Source: Robiginitomaculum sp. (GTDB taxonomy: Bacteria; Pseudomonadota; Alphaproteobacteria; Caulobacterales; Maricaulaceae). Taken from it: a DNA stretch of 64,000 nucleotides. Shown one piece after another: positions 25,628-34,601 of this stretch (position 1 is the stretch's first letter; each line of letters opens with the position of its first letter). A program made the position numbers and the translations under genes. Location of the stretch: positions 160,611-224,610 of the forward strand of contig NVWK01000012.1 of assembly GCA_002733605.1 (NCBI GenBank), read 5' to 3'. The notes under the pieces were generated by a model. That model saw nothing but the letters and a program-made list of their open reading frames with translations, did not search any database and had not been told where the DNA came from.

Positions 25628-25805
25628 AGCCACGCCCCCTAATGTCAGCTTTTTTAGTGCCTCTTGCACCTTGGCATTAGATATAGGCCTTGCAACGGTT
25701 TGCCAAGAAATTAAGCAAGCCCCTTGCCAAAACAATCAAAAAGGCTTAATGGGTAGTTAATTAGTAGTTTTGATCGCACAAACTGGCACAAAACCTCTAA
25801 ACCCA

Positions 25806-25826
25806 CCCCGCCGAGCGGGGTTTTTT
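25806..25826 (+). terminator. Orphan terminator-like hairpin before trcR
   Basis: CCCCGC (25806-25811), a CGA loop and GCGGGG (25815-25820) are followed by six Ts. No plus-strand gene precedes it, so it may end a small RNA from 25628-25805 or act as an attenuator in the trcR leader. Apart from this hairpin, the 255-base gap holds no other recognised element. Confidence 0.8.
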
Positions 25827-25882
25827 CATGCCTGTTCCTCAACCGGGTTCAGACCAGATCAGGCAGTTTGATGGAGAGCGTA

Positions 25883-26560
25883 ATGAGTAAAATTTTAATG
25901 CCGAAAGCCACGGCCGTCTGGTTAATTGACAATACCGCGCTGACATTCGAGCAAATTTCAACATTTTGCGACTTACACATTCTGGAAGTTAACGGCATTG
26001 CCGACGGGGATGTTGCCACCGGTATTCGCGGAGCCGACCCGATTGCCAATGGTCAGGTAACCCGCCCGGAGATCGAAAAAGCCGAAAAAGACGCAGCCTA
26101 TACTATGGCGGCTATCAGCTTCAATCATAATCCAATTCCAAACTCGACCAAGAAAAAACGGCGTGGACCACGCTATACACCCCTGTCCCGCCGGCAGGAT
26201 CGTCCTGACGCGATTGCATGGATTGTGCGCAACCATCCGGAAATTTCCGATGCGCAAATCTCCAAATTGATCGGCACAACCAAACCAACAATTGGCTCTA
26301 TTCGCGACCGCACACACTGGAAGTCTGCGACCATTACACCGACCGATCCGGTTTCACTTGGTCTGTGTTCACAAATGGACCTCGATAGTGTTGTGAAAAT
26401 TGCGGCGGAAAAAGAAGCCAAGAAACAGGCTAAACTGGCCCCTACCGATGACGGCGTGAGCTTGCAACCGGTTAAAGCCGAGGCTGTAAATGTAGAGCCA
26501 GCGTCAACAGCGCCAAAAACAGAGCACACGCTGGAAAGCCTGTTTAAACCTTCTACATAA
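25883..26560 (+). CDS. trcR: Cell-cycle transcriptional regulator TrcR (DUF1013)
   Basis: A 225-residue DUF1013 protein. The ATG at 25883 is preceded by GGAGAG; in-frame TTG/ATG codons at 25868 and 25871 are less likely. The hallmark N-terminus MSKILMPKATAVWLIDNTALTFEQISTFC is followed by HILEVNGIADGDVATGIRG and DPIANGQVTRPEIEKAEKD. A second helix-turn-helix-like segment, RPDAIAWIVRNHPEISDAQISKLIGTT, lies near residue 113. The family is described as a cell-cycle transcriptional regulator in alphaproteobacteria. The acidic/Ala-rich C-terminal tail is variable. It is adjacent to and divergent from the rcdA-DUF1192 pair. Confidence 0.9.
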   Translation: MSKILMPKATAVWLIDNTALTFEQISTFCDLHILEVNGIADGDVATGIRGADPIANGQVTRPEIEKAEKDAAYTMAAISFNHNPIPNSTKKKRRGPRYTPLSRRQDRPDAIAWIVRNHPEISDAQISKLIGTTKPTIGSIRDRTHWKSATITPTDPVSLGLCSQMDLDSVVKIAAEKEAKKQAKLAPTDDGVSLQPVKAEAVNVEPASTAPKTEHTLESLFKPST

Positions 26561-26593
26561 ACTCAGCCTACATAAATTCAGGGTATTTAATCG

Positions 26594-26624
26594 CCAACAT
26601 CTGCACTTGATATGCAGATGTTGG
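26594..26624. repeat. Perfect 12-bp hairpin between convergent genes
   Basis: CCAACATCTGCA (26594-26605) and TGCAGATGTTGG (26613-26624) pair perfectly around a seven-base loop, between convergent trcR and the SDR gene. It lacks a T run on either side, so it is not a standard intrinsic terminator. It may protect 3' ends or bind a protein. Confidence 0.8.
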
Positions 26625-26646
26625 TAAAAACGTTTTGCGGCCCAGA

Positions 26647-27453
26647 TTACTCTTTCTTGGCCATCACGTAGTTTAAGGCCAAGCGACCGCCATCAACATA
26701 GATGCATTCGCCGGTAATATAGCTGGCATCACCGGACGCGAGGAAGGCCACAACACTGGCAACTTCGTCGGGTTGGGCAATACGGCCCAAAGGTGTGCGC
26801 GAAAGCACCATGTCGAGAGTTTTTTGATCTTCGGCAACACCGGCCATCATATCCGTCTTGATACTCCCCGGCCCGACACTGTTGACGCGAATACCGTACG
26901 GCGCCAATTCAAGGGCCATTGCCTTGGTCAACTGGTTCAACCCGCCTTTCGAAACCGCATAGGCCAGAATGTTCGGAATGGCCACAGCCGCATTCACCGA
27001 TGACATGTTGATAATCGCGTATTGGCATCGCGTGCGTCCGGAACGGTCATCATTATCGTCCAGAATTTGAACCATATGCTTGGCGACGGCACTGGAGACC
27101 AGAAAGGCACCTCGTAAATTTACGGAGAGAACCGTATCAAAATCCTCGACGGACAGATCAAGCGATCCGCCTTTCAGGATGATACCGGCATTATTGACCA
27201 ACACATCGATACGTCCGAAACTGTTTAGGGTTTGGGCCACAAGATTATGCACGGACAGCTTGTCAGCGACATTACAGGGCACGAATATAACCTGCTTGGC
27301 AGGGGCGCCTAACCGGTCGAGTGCGGCCTGACCGGCTTCACTATCATGGTCGGCAATGACGACCCGGTCTCCGTCTTCATAAAACCGGCGTACACACGCA
27401 TACCCGATGCCTTTGGCACCGCCTGTAACAATCACAACACGCCTGTCTGACAT
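26647..27453 (-). CDS. SDR-family oxidoreductase
   Basis: A 268-residue short-chain dehydrogenase/reductase. The NAD(P)-binding VTGGAKGIGYA is at residues 9-19, NNAG at about residues 88-91, the catalytic Ser in NMSSVNAA, and the YxxxK motif in YAVSKGG. The end SYITGECIYVDGGRLA is a classical SDR C-terminus. An acidic residue after the second beta strand (VIADHD) suggests NAD rather than NADP. The substrate is unknown; 3-oxoacyl or sugar alcohol dehydrogenases share this pattern. It stands alone. Confidence 0.92.
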   Translation of the reverse strand: MSDRRVVIVTGGAKGIGYACVRRFYEDGDRVVIADHDSEAGQAALDRLGAPAKQVIFVPCNVADKLSVHNLVAQTLNSFGRIDVLVNNAGIILKGGSLDLSVEDFDTVLSVNLRGAFLVSSAVAKHMVQILDDNDDRSGRTRCQYAIINMSSVNAAVAIPNILAYAVSKGGLNQLTKAMALELAPYGIRVNSVGPGSIKTDMMAGVAEDQKTLDMVLSRTPLGRIAQPDEVASVVAFLASGDASYITGECIYVDGGRLALNYVMAKKE

Positions 27454-27551
27454 AGATATTCCTCTTCCCCAACAGACAGCCTTTAACGGGGCCGTACTAA
27501 GTGAGGTGTGTTTAGGCTTTGCGCCTGTTCATTTCAAGGGTTTGGGTAAGA

Positions 27552-27719
27552 TTAACTCGATCGAAAATGGGCTATTTTTTCTTTGAGATGCAGTTTTTGT
27601 TTCTTAAGTTTGGTGATGCGGACAACATCGGGCGCAGGGTGCTTCATTTCATCGTGGATTTTATCATCCAACTGTGTGTGTTTATGGTTCAGCTCTTCTA
27701 AATGCGCCGATAAAGCCAT
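27552..27719 (-). CDS. YdcH-type DUF465 protein, copy 1
   Basis: A 55-residue protein. The ATG at 27719 has GGAGA upstream; the longer frame is spurious. HLEELNHKHTQLDDKIHDEM followed by KLKKQKLHLKEKI is the DUF465/YdcH pattern, a short antiparallel helical hairpin with a conserved KK-LKD-like patch. The function is unknown. A second family member lies nearby on the other strand. Confidence 0.85.
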   Translation of the reverse strand: MALSAHLEELNHKHTQLDDKIHDEMKHPAPDVVRITKLKKQKLHLKEKIAHFRSS

Positions 27720-27833
27720 TCGCGTCTCCTTTTTTGAGTTTCTTATGGCTTTTCTAGCATAAAAAACGCTAGTTGTCACAAAATTTCCAATTATACTGAA
27801 GCCAATGTAAAATGGCTTGATCATGAGGGGTTT

Positions 27834-28343
27834 ATGTCTGTCGATACTTTCTGGGACTGGTCCGTACGGGTTTATGAAAATCCGGCAACACAGCACGCCT
27901 GTCTAGAGCTTCAAAATCGGTACTCTCAGGATGTAAATGCGGTTTTATGGGTAAGCTGGCTGGCTATGGACGGGAGATCACCCACGGCCAAAGCCCTGTC
28001 TTTGCAACAAGATATCAGTAATGACTGGCAATCAGGCCTCATTGGCGGCGTGCGTAAAGCCAGAAAGGACATTACCAACACCCTTGAGAAAACTGTGCAG
28101 TCCGCGTGTGCAGCCGCGTTAGAAGCCCAGTTTCTCGCGCTGGAACTGATGTTGGAAAAGCGCGAACAGGCAGCGCTGGAAATCCTGCCCTTCACCATTT
28201 CCCCTTCGCAGACCCAAACAGAGAGTGAGCCTACACGCGCGGCACTTTGTCGGTACAATCTGAAAATGCTCCTGAACGCACAAGGCCTTGATGATCCAGA
28301 GCGTGTACAGGCAATGGACAGGCTCGCGGCATCTTTTTTTTAA
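27834..28343 (+). CDS. TIGR02444/DUF2390 family protein
   Basis: A 169-residue helical protein. FWDWSVRVYENPATQHACLELQNRYSQDVNAVLWVSWLA (residues 6-44) is the DUF2390/TIGR02444 signature. The function of the family is unknown. The remaining sequence is amphipathic helix with frequent Glu and Ala. It is followed by the second DUF465 gene, so the two may be co-transcribed. Confidence 0.88.
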   Translation: MSVDTFWDWSVRVYENPATQHACLELQNRYSQDVNAVLWVSWLAMDGRSPTAKALSLQQDISNDWQSGLIGGVRKARKDITNTLEKTVQSACAAALEAQFLALELMLEKREQAALEILPFTISPSQTQTESEPTRAALCRYNLKMLLNAQGLDDPERVQAMDRLAASFF

Positions 28344-28406
28344 CTATACCCAGCTTTTTACGCGAGTTCTCTTGGCGAGAATCCCATTTCAGGGTAGAGA
28401 GAGGGT

Positions 28407-28628
28407 ATGAGCGATGACAATGATACACAATCCGAGACCGAAGACTTGCAACGGCTTTTAGCTGAATTACGTACCAAGCATCGTCAAATGGATATAGAAA
28501 TCGCGGCCCTGCGAGAAAATGGAGCCATTGATATGATCAATATAGCGCGTATGAAAAAGTTGAAATTGCGTCTCAAAGACCGAATCAGGAAAATTAAAGA
28601 TAAACTGACCCCTGATATTATCGCCTAA
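28407..28628 (+). CDS. YdcH-type DUF465 protein, copy 2
   Basis: A 73-residue protein. An acidic N-terminus precedes the DUF465 helices: LLAELRTKHRQMDIEIAAL and INIARMKKLKLRLKDRIRKIKDKL. The MKKLKLRLKD patch is the family signature. It is a likely dimeric coiled-coil protein of unknown role. It is a distant paralogue of the 55-residue protein at 27552-27719. Confidence 0.88.
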   Translation: MSDDNDTQSETEDLQRLLAELRTKHRQMDIEIAALRENGAIDMINIARMKKLKLRLKDRIRKIKDKLTPDIIA

Positions 28629-28646
28629 CATCACCGGTATAGGGTT

Positions 28647-29261
28647 TTAGGTATCCGGTTTGGTCTTGTACATTGCCCTGTCTGCACGATCCAGGATTTG
28701 CTTTGACGTATCTTGCGGGTTACAGGCGCTTACGCCCCATGCCGAGTTTAACGTCACGTTCTTGGTTCCAACCTCTACGATTTGCTCGGAAATCCGGCAA
28801 GACAGGCTGGACGCTTTGGCCTTGGCAACCGTTTCGTCGGTTTTAAACAAAAGAACCCCAAACTCGTCGCCACCAAGACGGGCGACCATATCGCAATCGC
28901 GTACAGAGGCCTTCAAAATCATGCCGATTTTAGTCAGTAACTCATCCCCGACAATATGGCCGTATTGGTCATTGATCAGTTTGAAGCCGTTGAGGTCAAA
29001 GAAAATCAGGCTTGAAAGGATATCATAACGGGCCATAACCGTTTGCGCACGTTCAATTTCGCGCACGAATGCGCGACGATTGTATATAGGCACTAACGGG
29101 TCCGTATCGGCTGCGTGCTCCAACGTCAGAATTTGTGTTTTCAATACCGTAATTTCATCCAGCAAGCGTTGGCGCTCGTCTTTAACGAACCCAAGCCCTA
29201 TCGAGGCGGCGCGTGCGCCACTTGCTTGTCCAATGCGATCTTTTAGATCATGTACGTTCAT
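28647..29261 (-). CDS. GGDEF diguanylate cyclase
   Basis: A 204-residue cytoplasmic protein. The ATG at 29261 follows GGTGGG; an upstream GTG at 29270 is possible. A short N-terminal coiled coil (about residues 20-50) leads into the GGDEF domain, beginning DPLVPIYNRRAFVREI. RLGGDEF (GGDEF about residues 130-134) gives an intact active site for c-di-GMP synthesis. RDCD five residues before GGDEF is an intact product-inhibition I-site. There is no sensor, receiver or membrane domain, so regulation must come through the coiled coil or by expression. It is convergent with the second DUF465 gene. Confidence 0.93.
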   Translation of the reverse strand: MNVHDLKDRIGQASGARAASIGLGFVKDERQRLLDEITVLKTQILTLEHAADTDPLVPIYNRRAFVREIERAQTVMARYDILSSLIFFDLNGFKLINDQYGHIVGDELLTKIGMILKASVRDCDMVARLGGDEFGVLLFKTDETVAKAKASSLSCRISEQIVEVGTKNVTLNSAWGVSACNPQDTSKQILDRADRAMYKTKPDT

Positions 29262-29403
29262 ACAACCCACCAGTTATTATTTTTTACTGAGTTAGCATCA
29301 TCTTCTTAAAGAATTCCCAAGACGGATTTTTAAAATACGTTTTTTTGTTTCACATTGAGCGGTTTTCGTCTACAAACTTGCGTTTTACGGGGGTGCGTAC
29401 ATT

Positions 29404-29901
29404 ATGGGCATGACAGACCAAACTGCGAAAATCGCCCTTGTTATGGGCTCCAAGTCAGACTGGCCGACCCTGAAGCATGGGGCGGATATATTGGATACAC
29501 TTGATATTAACTATGATGTCAAGATTGTCTCGGCACACCGCACGCCAGAGCGATTATTTACATTTGCCAATACAGCCAAGGCAAATGGATACCATGTCAT
29601 TATTGCCGGTGCAGGCGGGGCCGCCCATTTACCGGGCATGATTGCTTCACTGACCCCGCTCCCCGTCTTGGGTGTGCCGGTGCAAAGCAAAGCTCTGAGC
29701 GGCATGGATAGCCTGCTCTCGATTGCGCAGATGCCGGGCGGGGTTCCGGTCGGGACGTTGGCGATCGGGGATGCGGGGGCTAAAAATGCGGGCCTGCTGG
29801 CAGCGTCAATACTGGCACTTGGCGATGCGGCGCTGGCGCAAAGGCTTGAAGACTGGCGCACGGCACAAACCGACAGTGTCGAGCTCGACCCTCGCAGCTA
29901 A
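29404..29901 (+). CDS. purE: N5-carboxyaminoimidazole ribonucleotide mutase
   Basis: A 165-residue class I Pur[18 protein letters not shown] and [14 protein letters not shown] are the substrate-binding loops, and [25 protein letters not shown] the central block. It moves the carboxylate of N5-CAIR to C4 in purine synthesis. The ATG at 29404 may be replaced by one two codons later. purK follows after 17 bases, the standard purEK pair. Confidence 0.97.
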   Translation: MGMTDQTAKIALVMGSKSDWPTLKHGADILDTLDINYDVKIVSAHRTPERLFTFANTAKANGYHVIIAGAGGAAHLPGMIASLTPLPVLGVPVQSKALSGMDSLLSIAQMPGGVPVGTLAIGDAGAKNAGLLAASILALGDAALAQRLEDWRTAQTDSVELDPRS

Positions 29902-29918
29902 ATACGGATATTGCCAAA

Positions 29919-31019
29919 ATGACCAGCACTCCTCTTCCTCCTGGCCTTGCTTCTTGTCTTCCTGCCGGTTCCGTTATTGGTATTTTTGGCGGCGGCCAGT
30001 TGGGAAAAATGCTGGCAGAAGCGGCGCGCCGTCTTGGCTATCGCACCCATATCTATGATTCTATTGCGGATACCCCCGCCGCCCGGGTCAGTGACCAGCA
30101 TACCGATGCGCCCTATGAAGACTTGGAGGCCGTGGCCCGCTTTGCCAAAGCCAGTGACGTAATCAGTTACGAATTTGAAAACATCCCGATTACGGCGATA
30201 CAACAGGCGGCTAAATTTGCGCCGGTTTTCCCCGATGCCAAAGCCTTAGAAACCTCCCATGACCGCCTGGTTGAAAAAACTTTCCTGAGAGAGACCGCCC
30301 ATGTGCCCGTGGCAGCCTTTCGGGCGGTAGAGGCTATGGCTGATCTTACGGAGGCTCTGAGCGCATTTGGCGGGCCAGCGGTTTTGAAAACCCGCCGGTT
30401 TGGCTATGACGGCAAAGGGCAGGTTAAAATTGACGGGCCACGCGATGTAAAGGCCGGATTTGCCAGACTTGGCGGGGCCGATCTGATTGCCGAGGGTTTC
30501 GTGCCTTTTGTGCGTGAATTTTCCATTATCGCAGCCCGTGACCAACACGGGAATATTGCCGCCTACCCCCTCACGGAAAATGTGCACAAGGATCACCGCT
30601 TACACACCAGTCTTGCGCCTGCCGATGATCCCCGTAATGTTGCGGGCACGGCCCATGCCATTGCGGAGCGCATTCTGGAGGCCCTTTCTTACGTCGGTGT
30701 GATGGGGATCGAGTTTTTCGAGCTGGCAAATGGCGATCTGATCGTCAATGAAATCGCGCCGCGTGTGCACAATTCCGGTCACTGGACCCAAAACGGCGGC
30801 TGTACCGATCAATTCGAGCAACATATTCGCGCTATTACCGGCCTGCCTCTTGGCAATACCACGCCAACCCACAGGGTCGAAATGACCAATTTAATCGGCG
30901 ACGAGATCAAACAAGCAGGCGAACTTGCCAAGCAAGCCAATACCTTTGTCCATGATTACGACAAGCGTGATATCCGCCCGGGTCGGAAAATGGGGCATGT
31001 GAACAGGATTGTTGAATAG
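29919..31019 (+). CDS. purK: N5-carboxyaminoimidazole ribonucleotide synthase
   Basis: A 366-residue ATP-grasp ligase that makes N5-CAIR from AIR, bicarbonate and ATP for PurE. GIFGGGQLGKMLAEAARRLGY is the N-terminal motif, KTRRFGYDGKGQ the ATP-binding loop and NEIAPRVHNSGHWT the Mg/ATP end block. Length is normal. It forms an operon with purE and is followed by the convergent COQ9-family gene. Confidence 0.97.
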   Translation: MTSTPLPPGLASCLPAGSVIGIFGGGQLGKMLAEAARRLGYRTHIYDSIADTPAARVSDQHTDAPYEDLEAVARFAKASDVISYEFENIPITAIQQAAKFAPVFPDAKALETSHDRLVEKTFLRETAHVPVAAFRAVEAMADLTEALSAFGGPAVLKTRRFGYDGKGQVKIDGPRDVKAGFARLGGADLIAEGFVPFVREFSIIAARDQHGNIAAYPLTENVHKDHRLHTSLAPADDPRNVAGTAHAIAERILEALSYVGVMGIEFFELANGDLIVNEIAPRVHNSGHWTQNGGCTDQFEQHIRAITGLPLGNTTPTHRVEMTNLIGDEIKQAGELAKQANTFVHDYDKRDIRPGRKMGHVNRIVE

Positions 31020-31032
31020 TTTTGGCGTCTGC

Positions 31033-31701
31033 CTAGCCGCGCCGACGGCGTTTCTTGCCGTATCTCAGCTTTCCCAGCAATTCGATAGGATCAGGCATGG
31101 CGGCTATACGTTTCTTCATCTGAAACTTGGCTTTCTCAAACTGCATGATGTTTTCAATGCGGGCGTCTAAAAATGCCTTGGCTTTTTCCTTCTTGGGATC
31201 CTCATCGGATAACCATGCGCCAAGGCTGGTGCTGATCACGGCCGAGAGCGTGGTGCGTTTGGTGTAGTAATTGAAATCGGTTGAAGTGTCGCCGATGGCG
31301 CGCCAGATACTGTCGGCGGCTGCCCAGAGAATTTTAGGGCTTAGGGAAAGCCCGTCAGGGAGGGCTGTACGGGCAAGTGCGCGCCGCGCGGCCTGTTCAT
31401 GGGGGCCAATGGCTTCGAAGCGCGCGAGGACGGCCTGTGTCACCTTATCGCGGATGCGCATGGTGGACAGATCAAGCTTTTCAAGTTGGGCGCGCATATA
31501 ACCGTCATTTTCCGCGTTCCAGAACTCGATCATCTCGAGCGGGCCGCCGGGGAAATAAAGTTCCTCTGCGCCCTCTGGTAAATTAGCGTCTTTGCAGGCC
31601 TGTTTCAGGGTCGTTTGCGACCATCCATCAAAGGGAGCATGGTTTAAGGCCGCGCTTAACAAAGCCCGCCGTGCGCTCAGGGATGGATCGGTTTTACTCA
31701 T
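31033..31701 (-). CDS. COQ9-family ubiquinone biosynthesis protein
   Basis: A 222-residue protein of the COQ9/TetR-like fold. The N-terminal helices (residues 10-45, ALLSAALNHAPFDGWSQTTLKQACKDANL) resemble a TetR helix-turn-helix but act in lipid binding in COQ9. The C-terminal part contains FNYYTKRTTLSAVISTSLGAWLSDED, the family signature. In mitochondria COQ9 presents the quinone intermediate to COQ7. A basic tail (KLRYGKKRRRRG) could touch the membrane. Confidence 0.9.
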   Translation of the reverse strand: MSKTDPSLSARRALLSAALNHAPFDGWSQTTLKQACKDANLPEGAEELYFPGGPLEMIEFWNAENDGYMRAQLEKLDLSTMRIRDKVTQAVLARFEAIGPHEQAARRALARTALPDGLSLSPKILWAAADSIWRAIGDTSTDFNYYTKRTTLSAVISTSLGAWLSDEDPKKEKAKAFLDARIENIMQFEKAKFQMKKRIAAMPDPIELLGKLRYGKKRRRRG

Positions 31702-31735
31702 AAGAATATCTTACGCCTAAAAGCGGACTTTGTCA

Positions 31736-33229
31736 CTATGTGCCGCGTTTGAACGGTAGTTTTCTCACGAACCATGCTTTTAACGAAGCCATACCGCCAC
31801 CGGATAAAACACCGTGTTTAAACAGGCGCGCCGACAACCACATCACCAGTATTGAAGAGACCACCAACACCAAAACCGACGCCAAAGTTTGCCAGAGCGG
31901 TGGATCGGCCGGCAGGCGGATAATGGCTGCAAATGGGGCAGAAAATGGAACATACTGGGCGACCATCAAGAGCGGGCTGTCGGGAAAAGCAACCCCGACT
32001 GGCACGATCAAAATACATGCGGTCAGCAACAACACCATTGGTGTCATCAAGGTCGAAGCATCTTGCATGGATTCTGCCATTGCCCCGAGGGCGATAAAGA
32101 TCGAACCATAAAATACGTAGCCGAGCAAAAAGAACACCGGTAAGAAGATCAGCATTTTTGTGCTAACCGCTTTGGCCAATCCATCGGCGATAGCCCCGTC
32201 CCCGAACTGCATGGCGGCAAAAAACCCGAAGGCCCCCAGAATGATCCACGGAAGCAATGAGGCCAATGTCAATGCGGCCACACCTATCAGCTTGCCGAGG
32301 AAGATTTCCGAAAACCGTGTGCTTGCGAGCAACATTTCCAAGACCTTATTGATCTTCTCTTCCACCATCGAGACCAGCAGCATATAGGCACCAGTGAAAA
32401 TCGCGAACCAAAGCATCATCGACAATCCAGCCGCAACAAAATAAGGGATACGATCCTTGGCGGTGACCGCCTGACCATCCTCGCCGTCCTCCGATTTTTC
32501 CGGGTTAAATTTCGTCACATTCAACGCATCCTTGCGACTGCGCGCATACCCGGCACGATCCAGACCGCCGCTTTGTAAATACGTGCTTGTGGCTGTGCGG
32601 GAAAAATATCGGTTGGCATGGCGGGAGACCGCATTTTGAGTTGGGGTGGTTGACCAATAATCTGCGTGCACAGCGCCGTCTTTTTCATAGATATGTAAGA
32701 CACCAGCCAACAGTTGTGTGCTTCCCTCTACCTGTATACGCTTTTCACCTCTTACATAGGGCATTATGGCGTCAATATCCGTGGCAGGCGGCGCTACGAA
32801 TTTTAGCTTGCTTTCAGGCATATCCAGAAACCCGGCAATCTTGGGATTGGTTTTTCGGATGAAGTCTTTGGCAGCGTCCGGGCCTTGTTCTTTCAAGACC
32901 TTTTCAAATTCCGCTTTATCCTCACGCGGAATGGTAAATTTCGAAGCTTCGCGCACCGCAGTTTCCATTGCCGATTTATTGCCCTGCTCCAGCATACGTT
33001 CAATCGCAGCCCCGTGCAGACCGGTTTCGTCCAGAATAGCGGCATAGCGGGTCGGCTCGGATTTCGCCATAATTAACGGCGCCATAAGCCCGAAAATAAT
33101 ACCAATAAACGGCCCCAAAGCCGCCAGCCAAAATCCCCATGTTTTTACATAGCCAAGGAAGTCACGGCGGGCGATCAAATAGGTGCGGCGGGCACTGATT
33201 TTAGGTAAATATTTCGAGAGGGTACTCAT
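31736..33229 (-). CDS. ABC-2 type transporter permease, NatB-like
   Basis: A 497-residue membrane protein. An N-terminal helix (about residues 27-50) is followed by a large periplasmic loop of about 220 residues, then five to six helices toward the C-terminus (AAGLSMMLWFAIFTGAYMLLV, FFLLGYVFYGSIFIALGAM). This is the ABC2_membrane_3/NatB arrangement. Paired with the ATPase, it probably exports a hydrophobic or ionic substrate such as Na+, but the substrate is not evident. Its start overlaps the ATPase stop by 4 bases (ATGA). Confidence 0.87.
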   Translation of the reverse strand: MSTLSKYLPKISARRTYLIARRDFLGYVKTWGFWLAALGPFIGIIFGLMAPLIMAKSEPTRYAAILDETGLHGAAIERMLEQGNKSAMETAVREASKFTIPREDKAEFEKVLKEQGPDAAKDFIRKTNPKIAGFLDMPESKLKFVAPPATDIDAIMPYVRGEKRIQVEGSTQLLAGVLHIYEKDGAVHADYWSTTPTQNAVSRHANRYFSRTATSTYLQSGGLDRAGYARSRKDALNVTKFNPEKSEDGEDGQAVTAKDRIPYFVAAGLSMMLWFAIFTGAYMLLVSMVEEKINKVLEMLLASTRFSEIFLGKLIGVAALTLASLLPWIILGAFGFFAAMQFGDGAIADGLAKAVSTKMLIFLPVFFLLGYVFYGSIFIALGAMAESMQDASTLMTPMVLLLTACILIVPVGVAFPDSPLLMVAQYVPFSAPFAAIIRLPADPPLWQTLASVLVLVVSSILVMWLSARLFKHGVLSGGGMASLKAWFVRKLPFKRGT

Positions 33230-34203
33230 ACAGCGGCTCCGGTCTTATCTTGTTTTACCCCAGTCGTATCTTGTTTGACTAATGTCACGAATGCATCGTG
33301 CAGGCTGGCCCGCTCCGGTTCAAACCGGATGAGCTTCAGGCCGTGATCGATACAATTTTGCAAAACATTTTGAGGCTCGGTATCGGCGTTTAAGGTAATT
33401 TCCCATGTGTGCGGGGCCAGTTCACGCATCTCGGTCGATACAGCCGCCAACATTTTTGCGGCTGATTTTCCGTGGGCTTCGATCACAAGGCGTTTGGGGG
33501 CATTTGCCAGTGCAGCTTTCACATCCCCTTCAAATATTTTTTCTCCGCCGGACATCAAAATGATTTTATCACACAGACGTTCCGCATGTTCCATAACATG
33601 GGTAGAGAAAATAATTGTCCGACCCCGATCCGCGATCTCACGCACCATGTCTTCAAGCAGTTTCTGGTTCACAGGGTCCAAACCCGAAAACGGCTCATCC
33701 AGGATCAAAAATTCGGGATCATGGGCGATGGCGGCGATCAATTGCACCTTTTGGGCCATGCCTTTGGAAAGGTCTTTGATTTTTTTGCGTTTGGCCTCGC
33801 CAAGTCCGTATTTGTCCAGCATTTCATCGGCATGCACAAGCGCCAAGCGCCCTTTCATGCCGTTGAGGCGGGCGATATGGGCAATGGCTTCGCGGGCGGT
33901 GATTTTGCGGTATAGACCACGTTCTTCCGGCAAAAACCCAACCCGTCCAAATGCATCCGGCCCCGGAGGATTGCCAAATAAAGAGATTTTTCCTGCATTC
34001 GGATTTTTTTTCGTTTTAGCGTCAGGAGAAATTAAGCCCAAAGCCATGCGTAAAGTCGTGGTTTTCCCGGCCCCGTTTGGCCCTAGAAACCCGACAATTT
34101 CGCCCTTTTTAATCTGAAAACTGACATTTTTGACCGCTTGTTTACCGGCAAATGTTTTACTGACATTCTCTATGGAGAGAACAATTTCGTCGTGTGTACT
34201 CAT
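33226..34203 (-). CDS. ABC transporter ATP-binding protein, NatA-like
   Basis: A 325-residue ATPase. Walker A is GPNGAGKTTTLRM (about residues 39-51), the signature LSKGMAQKVQL, Walker B FLILDEPFSGLD and the H-loop STHVMEHAERLCD. A DUF4162-type C-terminal domain follows. It pairs with the permease gene, with which it overlaps by 4 bases. An odd repeat of VKQDTTGVKQDKTG appears near the end. It is divergent from the DksA-like gene. Confidence 0.93.
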   Translation of the reverse strand: MSTHDEIVLSIENVSKTFAGKQAVKNVSFQIKKGEIVGFLGPNGAGKTTTLRMALGLISPDAKTKKNPNAGKISLFGNPPGPDAFGRVGFLPEERGLYRKITAREAIAHIARLNGMKGRLALVHADEMLDKYGLGEAKRKKIKDLSKGMAQKVQLIAAIAHDPEFLILDEPFSGLDPVNQKLLEDMVREIADRGRTIIFSTHVMEHAERLCDKIILMSGGEKIFEGDVKAALANAPKRLVIEAHGKSAAKMLAAVSTEMRELAPHTWEITLNADTEPQNVLQNCIDHGLKLIRFEPERASLHDAFVTLVKQDTTGVKQDKTGAAV

Positions 34204-34271
34204 ATACGAACCCGTTAAAATATCACAGGCTCCGCCTATGCAAAATCAAATGGGGAAGCTAGACTATTTTC

Positions 34272-34601
34272 ATGGAGAGTAAAACCGCAAAATACCGTTT
34301 AAACGAGATGAAATCCGAGTTGGAAATGCTCAGCCAGAACGCCGAGGCCAATCGCAAACCCATCGCGCTTGACCAGCAGTCCGTCGGTCGTCTTTCGCGC
34401 ATGGACAGTTTACAAATTCAAGCCATGGATCAAGCCGCAGAAACCCAGCGCCGCAAACGTATTTTACGTATTGATGCGGCACTTGTGCGTATCGAAACCG
34501 GTGATTTCGGATATTGCGCCACCTGTGAGGAGCCGATTTCAGAAAAACGTCTGGAATTTGACCCGTCTATCCCTTTGTGTATTGAATGTGCGCGAGGCTA
34601 A
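34272..34601 (+). CDS. TraR/DksA-family zinc-finger protein
   Basis: A 109-residue DksA/TraR-type protein. The N-terminal coiled coil is shorter than in DksA. The C-terminal zinc finger has CATCEE and CIECARG. These proteins enter the RNA polymerase secondary channel to tune rRNA and stress promoters. The truncated coiled coil suggests a TraR-like or YbiI-like form that may act without ppGpp, an inference. Its TAA interlocks with the pntB stop in CTAA (34598-34601). Confidence 0.88.
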   Translation: MESKTAKYRLNEMKSELEMLSQNAEANRKPIALDQQSVGRLSRMDSLQIQAMDQAAETQRRKRILRIDAALVRIETGDFGYCATCEEPISEKRLEFDPSIPLCIECARG

